This document shows positions 1-8,480 of a stretch of DNA of 64,000 bases, in pieces. The position numbers and the translations under genes were made by a program. Under the pieces are notes generated by a model. The model searched no databases, was not told the origin of the DNA, and worked only from the letters and a program-made list of their open reading frames with translations. The stretch comes from Nitrospirota bacterium (GTDB taxonomy: Bacteria; Nitrospirota; UBA9217). The DNA lies in assembly GCA_029858565.1 (NCBI GenBank), contig JAOUEV010000009.1, positions 1 through 64,000 on the forward strand, written 5' to 3'. Each line of letters starts with the position of its first letter. Within the stretch, counting starts at the first letter, position 1.

Positions 1-1056
1 CGAAGGAAGTTCCCGCCAACGACCGCCCTGGTCACGGGGCAGCGGGTCATCGATTTCCTGTTTCCCCTGGCGCGCGGCGGCGTGGCCATCATCCCCGGCG
101 GGTTCGGCACGGGCAAGACGATCCTGGAACAGTCGGTGGCCAAGTTCGCGGACGTGGACATCGTGGTCTATGTGGGCTGCGGCGAGCGCGGCAATGAAAT
201 GGCCGACCTGATAGCCGAGTTCGAGGAGCTCGAGGACCCCTGGACCAGGCGGCCCCTGACCGAACGAACGGTCCTGGTGGTGAACACGTCGAACATGCCG
301 GTGGCGGCGCGCGAAGCGTCGATCTATACGGCGGTCACCATGGCGGAGTATTACCGCGACATGGGCTACAACGTGCTGTTCCTGGCTGACAGCCTTTCCC
401 GCTGGGCCGAGGCCTTGCGCGAGATATCCACATCGCTCGAGGAGATGCCCGGTGAGGAAGGTTATCCCACCTATCTCGCGTCGCGTCTGTCGGGATTCAT
501 GGAACGTGCGGGTGTTGTTGAGACCCTGTCCGGAAAACAAGGCTCGCTCAGCATGATCCTGTCGGTCTCTCCGCCGGGCGGCGACTTCACCGAGCCGGTC
601 ACGCAGGCCTGCCTGCGTACCACCGGCGCATTCTTCATGCTCGATACGTCGTTGGCCCACCGCAGACATTATCCCGCCATCAACTGGTTCCAGAGCTACT
701 CGCTCTACAGCAAGGACCTGTCGCAGCATTACAGCAGATCAGTAGCTCCGGAATGGGAGGAGCTTCGGAAGCAATGCAGCCGGCTCCTGCAGCAGGAGGA
801 ATCGATACGCGAGGTCGCGGAGATCGTGGGCATCGAAGGGCTCCAGGACGCTGACCGTCTGGTCATGCGGACCGCTGAACGGGTCCGTTCCGAGTTCCTC
901 GGCCAGAACGCCTACAGCGACGACGCGTTCTCACCGCCCGAGAAGACCCTTTCGATCATACGGGAACTCCTGTCGCTGCACGACCAGGTGGCCGAGAAAC
1001 TGAAGGCCGGGATGAAGCTGGATGAAGCCGTAAAGACAGAGACGAGCGACAAGTGA
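1..1056 (+). CDS. atpA: V-type ATP synthase subunit A (catalytic), 5' truncated by window edge
   Basis: Catalytic subunit of a prokaryotic V/A-type ATPase, which couples ATP to H+ or Na+ movement across the inner membrane. The frame is open from base 1, so the N-terminal half lies outside the window. The Walker A loop GGFGTGKT is at 97-120, and a Walker B region (VLFLADSLSRWAEALREI) and the conserved SVSPPGGDF segment follow. The stop codon lies in the left arm of a hairpin repeat (1039-1136), so the last few residues (TSDK) are repeat-derived. Subunit B follows at once, which fits the usual A-B-D order. Identity is firm; choosing atpA rather than ntpA is nomenclature only. Confidence 0.95.
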   Translation, partial: RRKFPPTTALVTGQRVIDFLFPLARGGVAIIPGGFGTGKTILEQSVAKFADVDIVVYVGCGERGNEMADLIAEFEELEDPWTRRPLTERTVLVVNTSNMPVAAREASIYTAVTMAEYYRDMGYNVLFLADSLSRWAEALREISTSLEEMPGEEGYPTYLASRLSGFMERAGVVETLSGKQGSLSMILSVSPPGGDFTEPVTQACLRTTGAFFMLDTSLAHRRHYPAINWFQSYSLYSKDLSQHYSRSVAPEWEELRKQCSRLLQQEESIREVAEIVGIEGLQDADRLVMRTAERVRSEFLGQNAYSDDAFSPPEKTLSIIRELLSLHDQVAEKLKAGMKLDEAVKTETSDK

Positions 1057-1136
1057 CAAGAGATGAGTAAAGACATGAAGGGTACAATGGTCTGTCTGGT
1101 TATAGCTTGTCTCTCTTCACTCGTCACTTGTCACTG
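1039..1136. repeat. Hairpin repeat, family C (GACGAG/ACAAGTGACAAG arms)
   Basis: The left arm (1039-1067) carries degenerate tandem units such as GACGAGCGACAAGTGACAAG. The right arm (about 1107-1136) carries their complement, CTCGTCACTTGTCACT. The two form a long stem around a central spacer. The left arm overlaps the 3' end of the ATPase A gene, and the right arm ends just before the subunit B ribosome-binding site. A second copy lies at 40890-40965 between argS and tgt. No coding potential is apparent. Confidence 0.75.
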
Positions 1137-1144
1137 AGGTGCAC

Positions 1145-2473
1145 ATGAGGCTTTCCGAACACACCTATCGCACCATATCCACGATCGCGGGACCGCTGCT
1201 GTTCGTCGAAAAGGTCGACGCGGCGAGGATCGGCGAGGTCGTGCGCGTGACCCTGCCCGACGGCAGGACGACCGACGGCGAGGTGCTTGAGATCGAAGGG
1301 AGCACGGTGCTGCTCGAGGTCTATGGAACGACGCAGGGAATGGACATCGAACGCACCGAGGTGACCTTCACCGACGCGATCAAGAAGGTGCCGCTTTCGA
1401 CGGACATCATCGGCCGGGTGTTCAACGGTTCCTTTGAGCCTGCTGACGGCGCGCCGCTCTATATCCCGGAAAAGTGGATGCCCCTCACCGGCGCGCCGAT
1501 CAATCCCGCGGCCCGCGCCCGGCCTGCCGACTGCATCGAGACCGGGATCACCGCCATCGACGGGTTGAACACCCTGGTCCGCGGCCAGAAACTTCCCATA
1601 TTCTCCTGCGCCGGTCTTCCGTCAAAAGAGGTCGTTGCATTCATCCTTCGGAACGCGCGGCTGGCGCGGGCGGACCGGGGCTTCGTCGTGGTATTTGCAG
1701 CCCTGGGCCTCGCATTCCATGAGTATTCGTTCTATCAGTCCGTGCTCGACGAGATGAAGACCGGGTTCGTGGCATTCGTGAACAAGGCGGACGAGCCGGT
1801 GATGGAACGGCTGCTGGCCCCGCGCTTCGCCCTGACCGTGGCGGAGTATCTTGCGTTCGAGAAGCACATGGACGTGCTCGTGATCATCACGGACATGACG
1901 AACTATTGCGACGCGCTGCGAGAGATCTCCACGGCCCGCGAGGAGCTTCCCGGACGGCGCGGCTACCCCGGCTACATGTATTCGGACCTGGCGTCGCTCT
2001 ACGAGCGGGCCGGACGGATCCGGGACATGGAAGGTTCGGTCACCATGCTGCCGGTGGTGACCATGCCCGAGGATGACATCACGCACCCGATCCCCGACCT
2101 GACCGGGTACATCACGGAAGGTCAGATCGTGCTGGCCCGTGAGCTGCACCAGAAGGGCGTGTTCCCGCCGGTCGATGTGCTGCCGAGCCTGTCGCGCCTG
2201 ATGCAGAAGGGCATTGGTGAAGGACGGACGCGCAAGGACCACCGGAACGTGTCGAACCATCTCTACAAGTATTACGCCAAGGGGCGGGACCTCCGGCGGC
2301 TCGAGGCCATCGTGGGCAGGGACGGCCTGATGAAGGCCGATGTGCTGATGCTCGATTTTGCCGACGCTTTCGAGCGCGAGGTGGTGGGCCAGGCTGATCT
2401 GCGCAGGACCGTGCAGGAAAGCCTGGATACGGGGCTTGACCTGATGAAGCGGTTCGATCTTGAGGTGAAGTAG
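1145..2473 (+). CDS. atpB: V-type ATP synthase subunit B
   Basis: Non-catalytic nucleotide-binding subunit that alternates with A in the V1 head. The N-terminus (RTISTIAGPLLFVEKV) and the internal blocks PINPAARARP, IETGITAIDGLNTLVRGQK, VVIITDMTNYCDALREIS and RRGYPGYMYSDLA are family hallmarks, and the degenerate P-loop (FSCAGLPSKE) is typical of B. Length (about 443 aa) is normal. I chose ATG 1145 because GAGG lies five bases upstream; a GTG six bases earlier is also in frame. The start sits directly after a hairpin repeat. Confidence 0.95.
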   Translation: MRLSEHTYRTISTIAGPLLFVEKVDAARIGEVVRVTLPDGRTTDGEVLEIEGSTVLLEVYGTTQGMDIERTEVTFTDAIKKVPLSTDIIGRVFNGSFEPADGAPLYIPEKWMPLTGAPINPAARARPADCIETGITAIDGLNTLVRGQKLPIFSCAGLPSKEVVAFILRNARLARADRGFVVVFAALGLAFHEYSFYQSVLDEMKTGFVAFVNKADEPVMERLLAPRFALTVAEYLAFEKHMDVLVIITDMTNYCDALREISTAREELPGRRGYPGYMYSDLASLYERAGRIRDMEGSVTMLPVVTMPEDDITHPIPDLTGYITEGQIVLARELHQKGVFPPVDVLPSLSRLMQKGIGEGRTRKDHRNVSNHLYKYYAKGRDLRRLEAIVGRDGLMKADVLMLDFADAFEREVVGQADLRRTVQESLDTGLDLMKRFDLEVK

Positions 2474-2540
2474 GCGGTTTGTCGCCGAAATTACATGATC
2501 GCGAAATGAACACACAAACACAGGAAGACAAGAACATTCT

Positions 2541-2631
2541 CGCGCAAAGCCGCAACGCCGCGAAGAAGGTCGCAAAAAAAGAAGGAACGGAGAGCTGTTG
2601 CCTTTCCTTTGCGCCTTGGCGTCTTTGCGCG
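2541..2631. repeat. Hairpin repeat, family A (CGCAAAG.. / CTTTGCG.. arms)
   Basis: The left arm (2541-2575) has units like CGCGCAAAGCCGCAACGCCG. The right arm (2606-2631) reads GCGCCTTGGCGTCTTTGCGC, so the arms pair imperfectly into a stem. It lies between atpB and the next gene. Reading that next frame upstream through the repeat gives a spurious N-terminal extension. Related elements occur at 3921, 42129, 53523 and 55147. Confidence 0.75.
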
Positions 2632-2640
2632 GGATGGTCT

Positions 2641-3966
2641 TTGATCTGTTTTGTCTTTTTCTGCGGTATCGTCGTCGTGCCGACGGTGATGGCCGAGAGT
2701 CCTCCCGGGAAAGGGAAGGCCGTCGTGGTGAACCTGTTCTGGGGCGTCGGGTGTCCTCACTGTGAAAAGGAAAAGATCTTTCTGCAAAAGCTGCAGAAGA
2801 GATATCCCGGCATGGTGGTAAAAGAGTACGAGGTCTGGAAGAACAAGGAGAACGCCGCGCTGTACAAACGGGTCCTGGAAACAGCGAAGATCAAACAGAC
2901 CGGCGTCCCGGGGACCGTGATCGGCGCGTCGGTCTATCTTGGATTCAGCAAGCAGACGGCTGCAGCGATCGAAGAGGCCGTGATCCGTTGTGAGCGTGAC
3001 GGGTGCGTCGACGGGGTCGCGGAGATTTCGAGCGCGTCCCTTGCAACGGGTGAAAAGGCCGCGGAGCCGATCAAGCTGCCCCTGCTCGGAACAGTTGACC
3101 CTGCAGCGGTCTCCCTGCCGCTGTTCACCGTCGTCATTGCCGGGCTCGATAGTTTCAATCCCTGCGCGTTCTTTGTGCTGCTCTTCCTGCTGAGCCTTCT
3201 GGTCCATGCGCGGTCACGGGGGAAGATGTTCCTGATCGGCGGGATCTTCGTCCTGTTCTCCGGTCTCATCTATTTTCTCTTCATGGCAGCCTGGCTCACG
3301 GTCTTCATGATCATCGGCTCGATCACCGCGATCACGGCCGCCGGCGGTGTGGTCGCCCTGATCGTCGGCGGGATCAATGTGAAGGACTTCTTCCTGTTCA
3401 GGCAGGGGGTGTCACTCTCGATCCCCGAATCGGCAAAACCGAAGCTCTTTGAGCGGATGCGGGGGTTGCTCAGGTCGCAGACCCTTCCTGCGCTCGTGGC
3501 CGGGACCGTGGTCCTGGCGATCGCTGCGAACGCCTATGAGCTTCTCTGTACCGCGGGGTTCCCCATGGTCTATACCCGGGTCCTGACCCTGCACAAGCTC
3601 ACAACGTTCCAGTACTATCAGTACCTTGCATTGTATAACGTCATCTATGTTCTGCCGCTCGGTCTCATCGTGACGGTCATCACCATCACCCTGGGCGCCC
3701 GGAAGCTCAGTGAGTGGCAGGGCCGGCAGCTGAAGCTGCTGTCCGGTCTGATGATGACGGCGCTCGGTGTTGTCCTGATCGTTGATCCCGCGCTCTTGAA
3801 CAATGTTGTCGCGTCTGCTGCGCTGCTTGCGGGGGTTATCGTTGCTGCGGGAGGCATTATATTTATTACCCGGAAATTGAAGCCGGAGATTCAGGATCAT
3901 GAACCTGAACCAAACCGGCCTCTCACGAAGCCACGAAGCCACGAAGTGAAAAAAAATCCGGACTGA
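2641..3966 (+). CDS. Thioredoxin-like/DsbD-type transmembrane disulfide carrier
   Basis: Probable membrane thiol-disulfide protein. An N-terminal hydrophobic segment (about residues 1-20) is followed by a thioredoxin-like domain with the active-site motif GCPHC and a VPGTVIG cis-Pro loop. A polytopic domain then shows NPCAFFVLLFLLSLL and a paired Cys in LLCTAGFP, as in the CcdA/DsbD electron-transfer core. The frame is open from 2479, but its first 54 codons cross a hairpin repeat, so I place the start at TTG 2641; this is uncertain. The last dozen codons also run into a repeat (3921-4001). Its position between ATPase subunits B and D is unusual. The substrate is unknown. Confidence 0.75.
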   Translation: MICFVFFCGIVVVPTVMAESPPGKGKAVVVNLFWGVGCPHCEKEKIFLQKLQKRYPGMVVKEYEVWKNKENAALYKRVLETAKIKQTGVPGTVIGASVYLGFSKQTAAAIEEAVIRCERDGCVDGVAEISSASLATGEKAAEPIKLPLLGTVDPAAVSLPLFTVVIAGLDSFNPCAFFVLLFLLSLLVHARSRGKMFLIGGIFVLFSGLIYFLFMAAWLTVFMIIGSITAITAAGGVVALIVGGINVKDFFLFRQGVSLSIPESAKPKLFERMRGLLRSQTLPALVAGTVVLAIAANAYELLCTAGFPMVYTRVLTLHKLTTFQYYQYLALYNVIYVLPLGLIVTVITITLGARKLSEWQGRQLKLLSGLMMTALGVVLIVDPALLNNVVASAALLAGVIVAAGGIIFITRKLKPEIQDHEPEPNRPLTKPRSHEVKKNPD

Positions 3967-4001
3967 CAGACTTTCTTCGTGCCTTCGTGTCTTCGTGCGA
4001 G
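3921..4001. repeat. Hairpin repeat, family A (CACGAAG / CTTCGTG arms)
   Basis: The left arm (3921-3948) is a tandem of ACGAAGCC-like units. The right arm (3975-4001) is the complementary TTCGTGCCTTCGTGTCTTCG. The left arm is read as the C-terminus of the DsbD-like protein (LTKPRSHEV). A close copy is at 42129-42218. Confidence 0.8.
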
Positions 4002-4042
4002 ATAAAGATGCTGATGGTTTTGTCTTGCAGGCGGAGTTATCC

Positions 4043-4675
4043 ATGATGGTCCATCCTACACGCACCAACCTGCTGATGCTGAAGGACAAGCGCAAGTCCG
4101 TTGTCAACAGCATCGGCATCCTGAAGGCGCGGAAGCAGGCGCTGATCAAGGAGTTCCTTGCGGACACGCTGCCGTTCCTCCGTTCACGCGAGGAGATCAG
4201 GAAGACCTATGGCAAGGCGGTGGGAGAACTGGCGGTGTCACAGGGACGGGAAGGGACGGATACGATCGGGTCCATTGCCCTGGCTGCGCAGCGGGATTTC
4301 GGGATCGAGGTGCGCGACAAGAGCATATGGGGTCTTCGGTACAAGGACATCGAATACCATGACGTCCCGGTCCGTACCCCGGACCAGCGGGGCTATTATG
4401 AGCACTCGACAACCCCGCGTCTCATCGAGAGCATTGCCCTGTTCGAGAAACTGCTCGAGAACATGCTCCAGATCGCGGAATATGAGAGCAAGCTCAAGCG
4501 ACTGGGTGAGGAGATCGTCAAGACCACGCGAAGGATCAAGGTCCTGGAGGAACTGGTCCTTCCCGGATTGAAGCAGCAGATCAGGACCATCAGTCAGTAC
4601 ATCGGCGAGCGGGAGCGCGAGGCCTTCTACCGCCTGAAGCGGGTGAAGGGGATGCTGGAGGAGAAGGCGAAATAG
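4043..4675 (+). CDS. atpD: V-type ATP synthase subunit D
   Basis: Central-stalk rotor subunit of the V-type ATPase, joining the A3B3 head to the membrane ring. The start (VHPTRTNLLMLKDKRKSV) is the classical subunit D N-terminus. Long helical segments at both ends fit the antiparallel coiled-coil shaft, and the C-terminus (REAFYRLKRVKGMLEEK) is typical. ATG 4043 has GGAG seven bases upstream; the frame is open from 3995, but that stretch is repeat-derived. About 210 aa, normal size. Separated from A and B by an unrelated membrane gene. Confidence 0.93.
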   Translation: MMVHPTRTNLLMLKDKRKSVVNSIGILKARKQALIKEFLADTLPFLRSREEIRKTYGKAVGELAVSQGREGTDTIGSIALAAQRDFGIEVRDKSIWGLRYKDIEYHDVPVRTPDQRGYYEHSTTPRLIESIALFEKLLENMLQIAEYESKLKRLGEEIVKTTRRIKVLEELVLPGLKQQIRTISQYIGEREREAFYRLKRVKGMLEEKAK

Positions 4676-4754
4676 CGACCCCGGTCCTGCTCGGGGACCC
4701 GGGAACAAGCTCAAAGCATCGGGATCCTGGAATGGTCTTGCGCTTTGAACATCG

Positions 4755-5186
4755 TTATTTCAAATTTTCATCCACCAGCTCGAACCACTTCATAACCTTG
4801 CCCTTGCCATGGTCTGCGGCGAACTTCTCTGCCTGGCTCTTATCCTTGAAGGCAAGGATGCCAAATCCCCGGGGTGTTCTCACATCCGTCTTGAACACGA
4901 AGTATGCCGTGCCCACCGGCAGTTCCTCTCCGGACAGGTAATCAACGACCACCGCGTTGCTGTCGAAAAGCATCTGCCGCGAGGCGCATTCTTCGTCCCT
5001 GCTGATGAGCGCGCAGCCGATGTCGTCGTAGGCCCGGTATTCCATGCCTTTTGGAACCACCAGAGAGAACTTTTTTACCTCATCAGAAAGTGTTGCTGCC
5101 GCGCTTTTGCACTCCGCTGCTTCCGCGGCATTGGTAAGAGCGGCCAGGATGAAGCCGATTGCCAGAACACGCAAGAGTCTGCTCAT
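4755..5186 (-). CDS. NosL-like periplasmic protein
   Basis: About 143 aa with a signal peptide (MSRLLRVLAIGFILAALTNA, cleaved near AEA). The mature part resembles NosL, the copper-binding accessory lipoprotein of nitrous oxide reductase, in FVFKTDVRTPRGFGILAFKD and in KAEAFA-like text (KSQAEKFAADHGKGKV). There is no lipobox Cys and no classical CGM motif, so a copper role is not assured. Start ATG 5186 has a strong GAGGGGGG site upstream. No nos genes are nearby, so the gene stands alone and its function is unproven. Confidence 0.65.
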   Translation of the reverse strand: MSRLLRVLAIGFILAALTNAAEAAECKSAAATLSDEVKKFSLVVPKGMEYRAYDDIGCALISRDEECASRQMLFDSNAVVVDYLSGEELPVGTAYFVFKTDVRTPRGFGILAFKDKSQAEKFAADHGKGKVMKWFELVDENLK

Positions 5187-5349
5187 GATACCCCCCTCGA
5201 TCAGATAATGGAATAGGACATTATACGTCGGACATGCAGATGAGTCCAGCGAAGAAGTGTCCCGGGACCCCGGTCGATATCGAGGCGACCTGGAACAGTG
5301 ACAGACCCGCTGCTCTCGAGAACACCCATGGCGGTCCGTGGATCGCGAA

Positions 5350-5384
5350 CAAAAAAGGCCGCCGGTCTGCATCCGGCGGCCTTT
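5350..5384 (-). terminator. Rho-independent terminator of the CBS-domain gene
   Basis: Perfect 12-bp stem (AAAGGCCGCCGG at 5354-5365 and its complement at 5373-5384) with a 7-base loop. Read on the minus strand it is followed by a run of six T, so it best serves the CBS gene that ends at 5399. Confidence 0.85.
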
Positions 5385-5398
5385 GCTGGTTTGGCGGC

Positions 5399-5827
5399 TT
5401 ACTGGTTGATATAGTCCCGGAGATAGTGGATCTCCGCGTGGAGCTTGCCCACATGGGTCTGGATGATGTCGCGGATGGACAGCATACCCACGACCCGGTG
5501 GTTGTCGATCACCGGCAGGTGCCGGATGTTCTTCTCGACCATGGTGGCCATCACGTCGTTCAGGTCGTCATCGGGAACAGCGACCATCAGGTCGGCGACC
5601 ATCACTTCCTTGACCTGGATGTCCTTGAAGCTCTTGCCGCCCGAGGTGATGTAGCTTCTTACCACATCGCGCTCGGTGAAGATCCCCCTGGTCTTGCCCT
5701 CGTCGTTGACCAAGATGGCGCTGATCTTGCGCGCGTGCATCGCCCGGATGGCGTCCTCCACCGAACTGTTGAGATCTATCGATACGGTGTCCTTTCCCTT
5801 GGTTTCAAGCAGGTCGCGTACCTTCAT
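5399..5827 (-). CDS. Tandem CBS-domain protein
   Basis: A 142-aa protein made of two CBS motifs (about residues 7-65 and 72-130), the usual Bateman module that binds adenosyl ligands. Typical text includes AIRAMHARKISAILVNDEGK, GIFTERDVVRSYI, NIRHLPVIDNHRVVGMLSIRD. No other domain is present, so it is a stand-alone energy or redox sensor or a partner of another protein. Start ATG has GGGGGTG upstream on the minus strand. It is monocistronic, with its own terminator. Confidence 0.88.
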   Translation of the reverse strand: MKVRDLLETKGKDTVSIDLNSSVEDAIRAMHARKISAILVNDEGKTRGIFTERDVVRSYITSGGKSFKDIQVKEVMVADLMVAVPDDDLNDVMATMVEKNIRHLPVIDNHRVVGMLSIRDIIQTHVGKLHAEIHYLRDYINQ

Positions 5828-5987
5828 GTTGGCACCCCCGAGAAATTAGGTCTTGTCCGGCCGCTGGATTCGGCCGAGGTCGAATTGACGGTAATTATAG
5901 CATCACGGTGCCGTGATGTAAATACTTTCGGTTGCCGCTGACCGCCGAGCCGGAAGGCTGACGGAGTGAAGCATGTCGATATCGGCT

Positions 5988-7226
5988 CTATATCCTGCCC
6001 GGAGCGTCATGCGGTCCGCCTCCTCCAACGCGTCTCAGAAGGAACAATCCGACGATGAAGAACGACGCGATCGAGAGAATTGCCGGCCGCTGGCTGCCGA
6101 AGGCTGCGGATAGCTGGCCGAAAACGAGCGGACCAAGGACCGCCGAGGATTTTCCCACGAGGGAGTAGACGCCGAAATACTCGGCTTCCTTGCCCGCAGG
6201 GATGAACCGGGTGAAGAACGCCCGCGTGCCCGCCTGGACAGTGCCGAGCCCAAGACCGGCCGTGCAGGCAACGGCCCAGAACGCTTCCTTGCTCTGCGCG
6301 AAGAACGCCGCGACCGCGACCGTTGCCCAGAGCAGCAGGGAGATCGTCACGACCCGACGGGGTCCCCAGGTGTCGGTGGGCTTCGCCAGCGCGAAAGCGC
6401 CGAGAAGCGCCGTGATCTGGACGACCAGGTAGAGGGCGATCAGCTCCCCCTGGCTGAATCCGAAGGTCGTCGCGGCCAGGCTGCTGGAGAAGACGATGAC
6501 CGTGTTCACGCCGTCCTCATAGATAAGATAGGCGATCAGGAACTTCCGCGGTTCCCGACGCTGCCAGATCTCCCTGATGGTCGCCCAGGCCATGCGGGCG
6601 CCGGCAGTGCCCGCATGCAGGATACCTGCATCGCTCCGCCTGTCCGCGGGGAGATACAAAAATGCCGGCAGGGAAAAAAGAGCAAAAAAAACCGCTACCA
6701 TGAGCCAGATCGTTCCGAAGCTGCCGGACCGGGCGAGGGGGAGTGCGATCAGCAGCGACAGGATGGAACCGGCGTACCCTACGCCGAAGCCCCATGACGA
6801 GACCCTGCCCTGGCGGTCAGGCGGCGCGATTTGCGGGAGAAAGGAATTGTAGAATACCAGGCCGCCTTCCATCCCGATGTTCGCCAGAACGATCAGGGCG
6901 AATCCCGAGATCACCGCGCCGGGCGGGAGAAGCGAAAACCCGGCGACGCTCAGTACGCAGAGCGATGTGTATAGGGCGAGCAGCCGCTTCCGCAGTCCTG
7001 CATGATCGGCGATGCCGCCAAGAAAGGGCGACGACAGGGAAACGGTCAGCATGCTGGCCGAGATCGCCGCGCCCCACCAGAGGTCGCCTCTGCCGGCCTC
7101 GTTCCCGACGATGCGGTTGATATAGTAGACCTGGAACACCACTGCCGCAATGACCGCCGAATAGCTCGAGTTCGCGAAATCGAAGAGGCACCAGCTCAGG
7201 ACCAGTTTTTTGTTCATGGCCGGCAT
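5988..7226 (-). CDS. UMF1/Atg22-type MFS transporter
   Basis: About 412 aa with 12 predicted hydrophobic segments. The opening LSWCLFDFANSSYSAVIAAV matches the UMF1 (Atg22-like) branch of the major facilitator superfamily. The loop DHAGLRKRLL after helix 2 and the WGFGVGYAGS block in helix 5 fit as well. Substrate unknown. ATG 7226 and ATG 7217 (MNKKLVL) are both possible starts and neither has a good ribosome-binding site. The upstream frame extends to a TTG at 7253. Confidence 0.8.
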   Translation of the reverse strand: MPAMNKKLVLSWCLFDFANSSYSAVIAAVVFQVYYINRIVGNEAGRGDLWWGAAISASMLTVSLSSPFLGGIADHAGLRKRLLALYTSLCVLSVAGFSLLPPGAVISGFALIVLANIGMEGGLVFYNSFLPQIAPPDRQGRVSSWGFGVGYAGSILSLLIALPLARSGSFGTIWLMVAVFFALFSLPAFLYLPADRRSDAGILHAGTAGARMAWATIREIWQRREPRKFLIAYLIYEDGVNTVIVFSSSLAATTFGFSQGELIALYLVVQITALLGAFALAKPTDTWGPRRVVTISLLLWATVAVAAFFAQSKEAFWAVACTAGLGLGTVQAGTRAFFTRFIPAGKEAEYFGVYSLVGKSSAVLGPLVFGQLSAAFGSQRPAILSIASFFIVGLFLLRRVGGGGPHDAPGRI

Positions 7227-7397
7227 TATGAAGCATGATGAGGACGATTGCAATACCGATTTGCGCCGGTCCCCTGCCGTATCCCGCCGGACACGAAGGC
7301 GCGCTGCTGAAACACTTTGACATTAGCCGGTGCCTATGCTACAAAGGATGCGCAAAGCATATATGCTTGGATTCACCAATCGGGAGGTTTGTTTTTC

Positions 7398-8084
7398 ATG
7401 GATATCCGCCGTGTCCCGCCGGGACTTCTGATCACCGTTCTCGTCGCCTTATTCTGCTGCGCCGATGTCATGGCAGCGGCGTACAAGTACTGTTACGTGG
7501 ATGCCAAGGGGGAGGCGCACTTTGCCGACAAACCCGAACTGGTCCCTGAGCCGTACCGCGCTGCCGCGGTCATCGTCAGCGTGGAGGAGATCGATGAAAA
7601 GGCGCAGGCCGCTGCCGAGGAGGAACGGTCGCGTGCCGCCGCGGCAGTGGTGAGAACGGAGGCCGCCGGCACGGTGGCGGAGGCTCCACGTCCTTCCCTG
7701 GATCAGCTTCCCGATGCCGGCACTGCCCGGCCATTCCAGGTCATGAGCCTGGTGTGGTCCGGCGCGGCCGTTCTGTCCGTATTCGTTATCATGACGGTGC
7801 TCGGCTGGATCGATGTACTGCGGGAACGGGAAAATATCCTGAACGGGATCCGCACAGGACTGTTCGTACTGCTGGCGGTCTATCTCGTCTTCGCCCACGG
7901 CAGGGACGTCATCGGCCTGTTCTCCAAGGTCGGTTCCTCGATCTCGAAAATAGAACAGCAGTCTGCGGAGCGGGGGAAGAAGGCGGCCCAGTTCTACAAG
8001 ACCTTGGAAAATCTCGCGGAGCAGACCGAGAAGATGCAGAAGGATCAGGAATCGCAGATCAAGGAACTGCAGGAACAAAACTGA
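7398..8084 (+). CDS. DUF4124-like membrane protein with C-terminal coiled coil
   Basis: About 228 aa. A signal-like helix (residues 8-26) is followed by a short DUF4124-type segment (YKYCYVDAKGEAHFADKPE), then an Ala/Glu-rich linker, two transmembrane helices (about 118-138 and 150-168) and a charged C-terminal coiled coil. Start ATG 7398 follows GGGAGG; the open frame upstream from 7317 is not needed. The domain is common in proteobacterial envelope proteins, but its function is unknown. No operon partner. Confidence 0.7.
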   Translation: MDIRRVPPGLLITVLVALFCCADVMAAAYKYCYVDAKGEAHFADKPELVPEPYRAAAVIVSVEEIDEKAQAAAEEERSRAAAAVVRTEAAGTVAEAPRPSLDQLPDAGTARPFQVMSLVWSGAAVLSVFVIMTVLGWIDVLRERENILNGIRTGLFVLLAVYLVFAHGRDVIGLFSKVGSSISKIEQQSAERGKKAAQFYKTLENLAEQTEKMQKDQESQIKELQEQN

Positions 8085-8200
8085 TCGGGAAACGCGGAAG
8101 TGCAGCCGCGATCGTCCGGCCGGTACCGCCGAGTTTCAGGGAAGATTGCAGGAAGGACGCTCATGCCGCGGGCCGGTTGCCGCAGAGGACAGGAAAACGC

Positions 8201-8230
8201 TCTCAGGGCCGCTCCTGGGGGTTTTTCTTT
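8201..8230 (+). terminator. Probable rho-independent terminator
   Basis: A 6-bp stem CTCAGG/CCTGGG (8202-8219, one G-U pair) followed by GGTTTTTCTTTTCTC. It lies about 115 bases after the DUF4124-like gene and would stop its transcript. Confidence 0.5.
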
Positions 8231-8247
8231 TCTCAGGAAGGCGGCTT

Positions 8248-8472
8248 TCAGCGGACCATCAATTGCTTTGCCAGTGCTTCGCCAGCATCATAGTGCCCTT
8301 GATTCCCCTGAAGACTCGCGGCAAAGTCGGATTTGAACGTGGCGGAGATGAGGACCTCGCCGGTGGCCACATTGATCATGCGTCCCTGCGTGCTCGCGCA
8401 GCCCGGGAGCGAAAGCAGGTCCAGGACGCCGGCGGAGAGAACGAGGGGTATCCGATGGCGTATCGTCGGCAT
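8248..8472 (-). pseudogene. Possible remnant of a CsgG/LpoB-like lipoprotein
   Basis: A 74-aa frame starting eight bases after the bioA stop on the same strand. The second half (GRMINVATGEVLISATFKSD then DAGEALAKQL) resembles the C-terminal strand-helix of CsgG-type or related lipoproteins (xxDVxTGEVLxSA). The first half contains LSLPGCAST, a weak lipobox with an unusual Pro. It is too short for the family, and the ATG touches its only GGAG. It may be a decayed gene end or a tiny lipoprotein; I favour a remnant. Confidence 0.35.
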
Positions 8473-8480
8473 CTCCGGGC

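Noticed and set aside
3921-4001. CRISPR-like appearance of tandem CACGAAG units
   Set aside because: Units are only about 9-10 bases, degenerate, contiguous without spacers, and matched by a complementary arm. This is a hairpin element, not an array.
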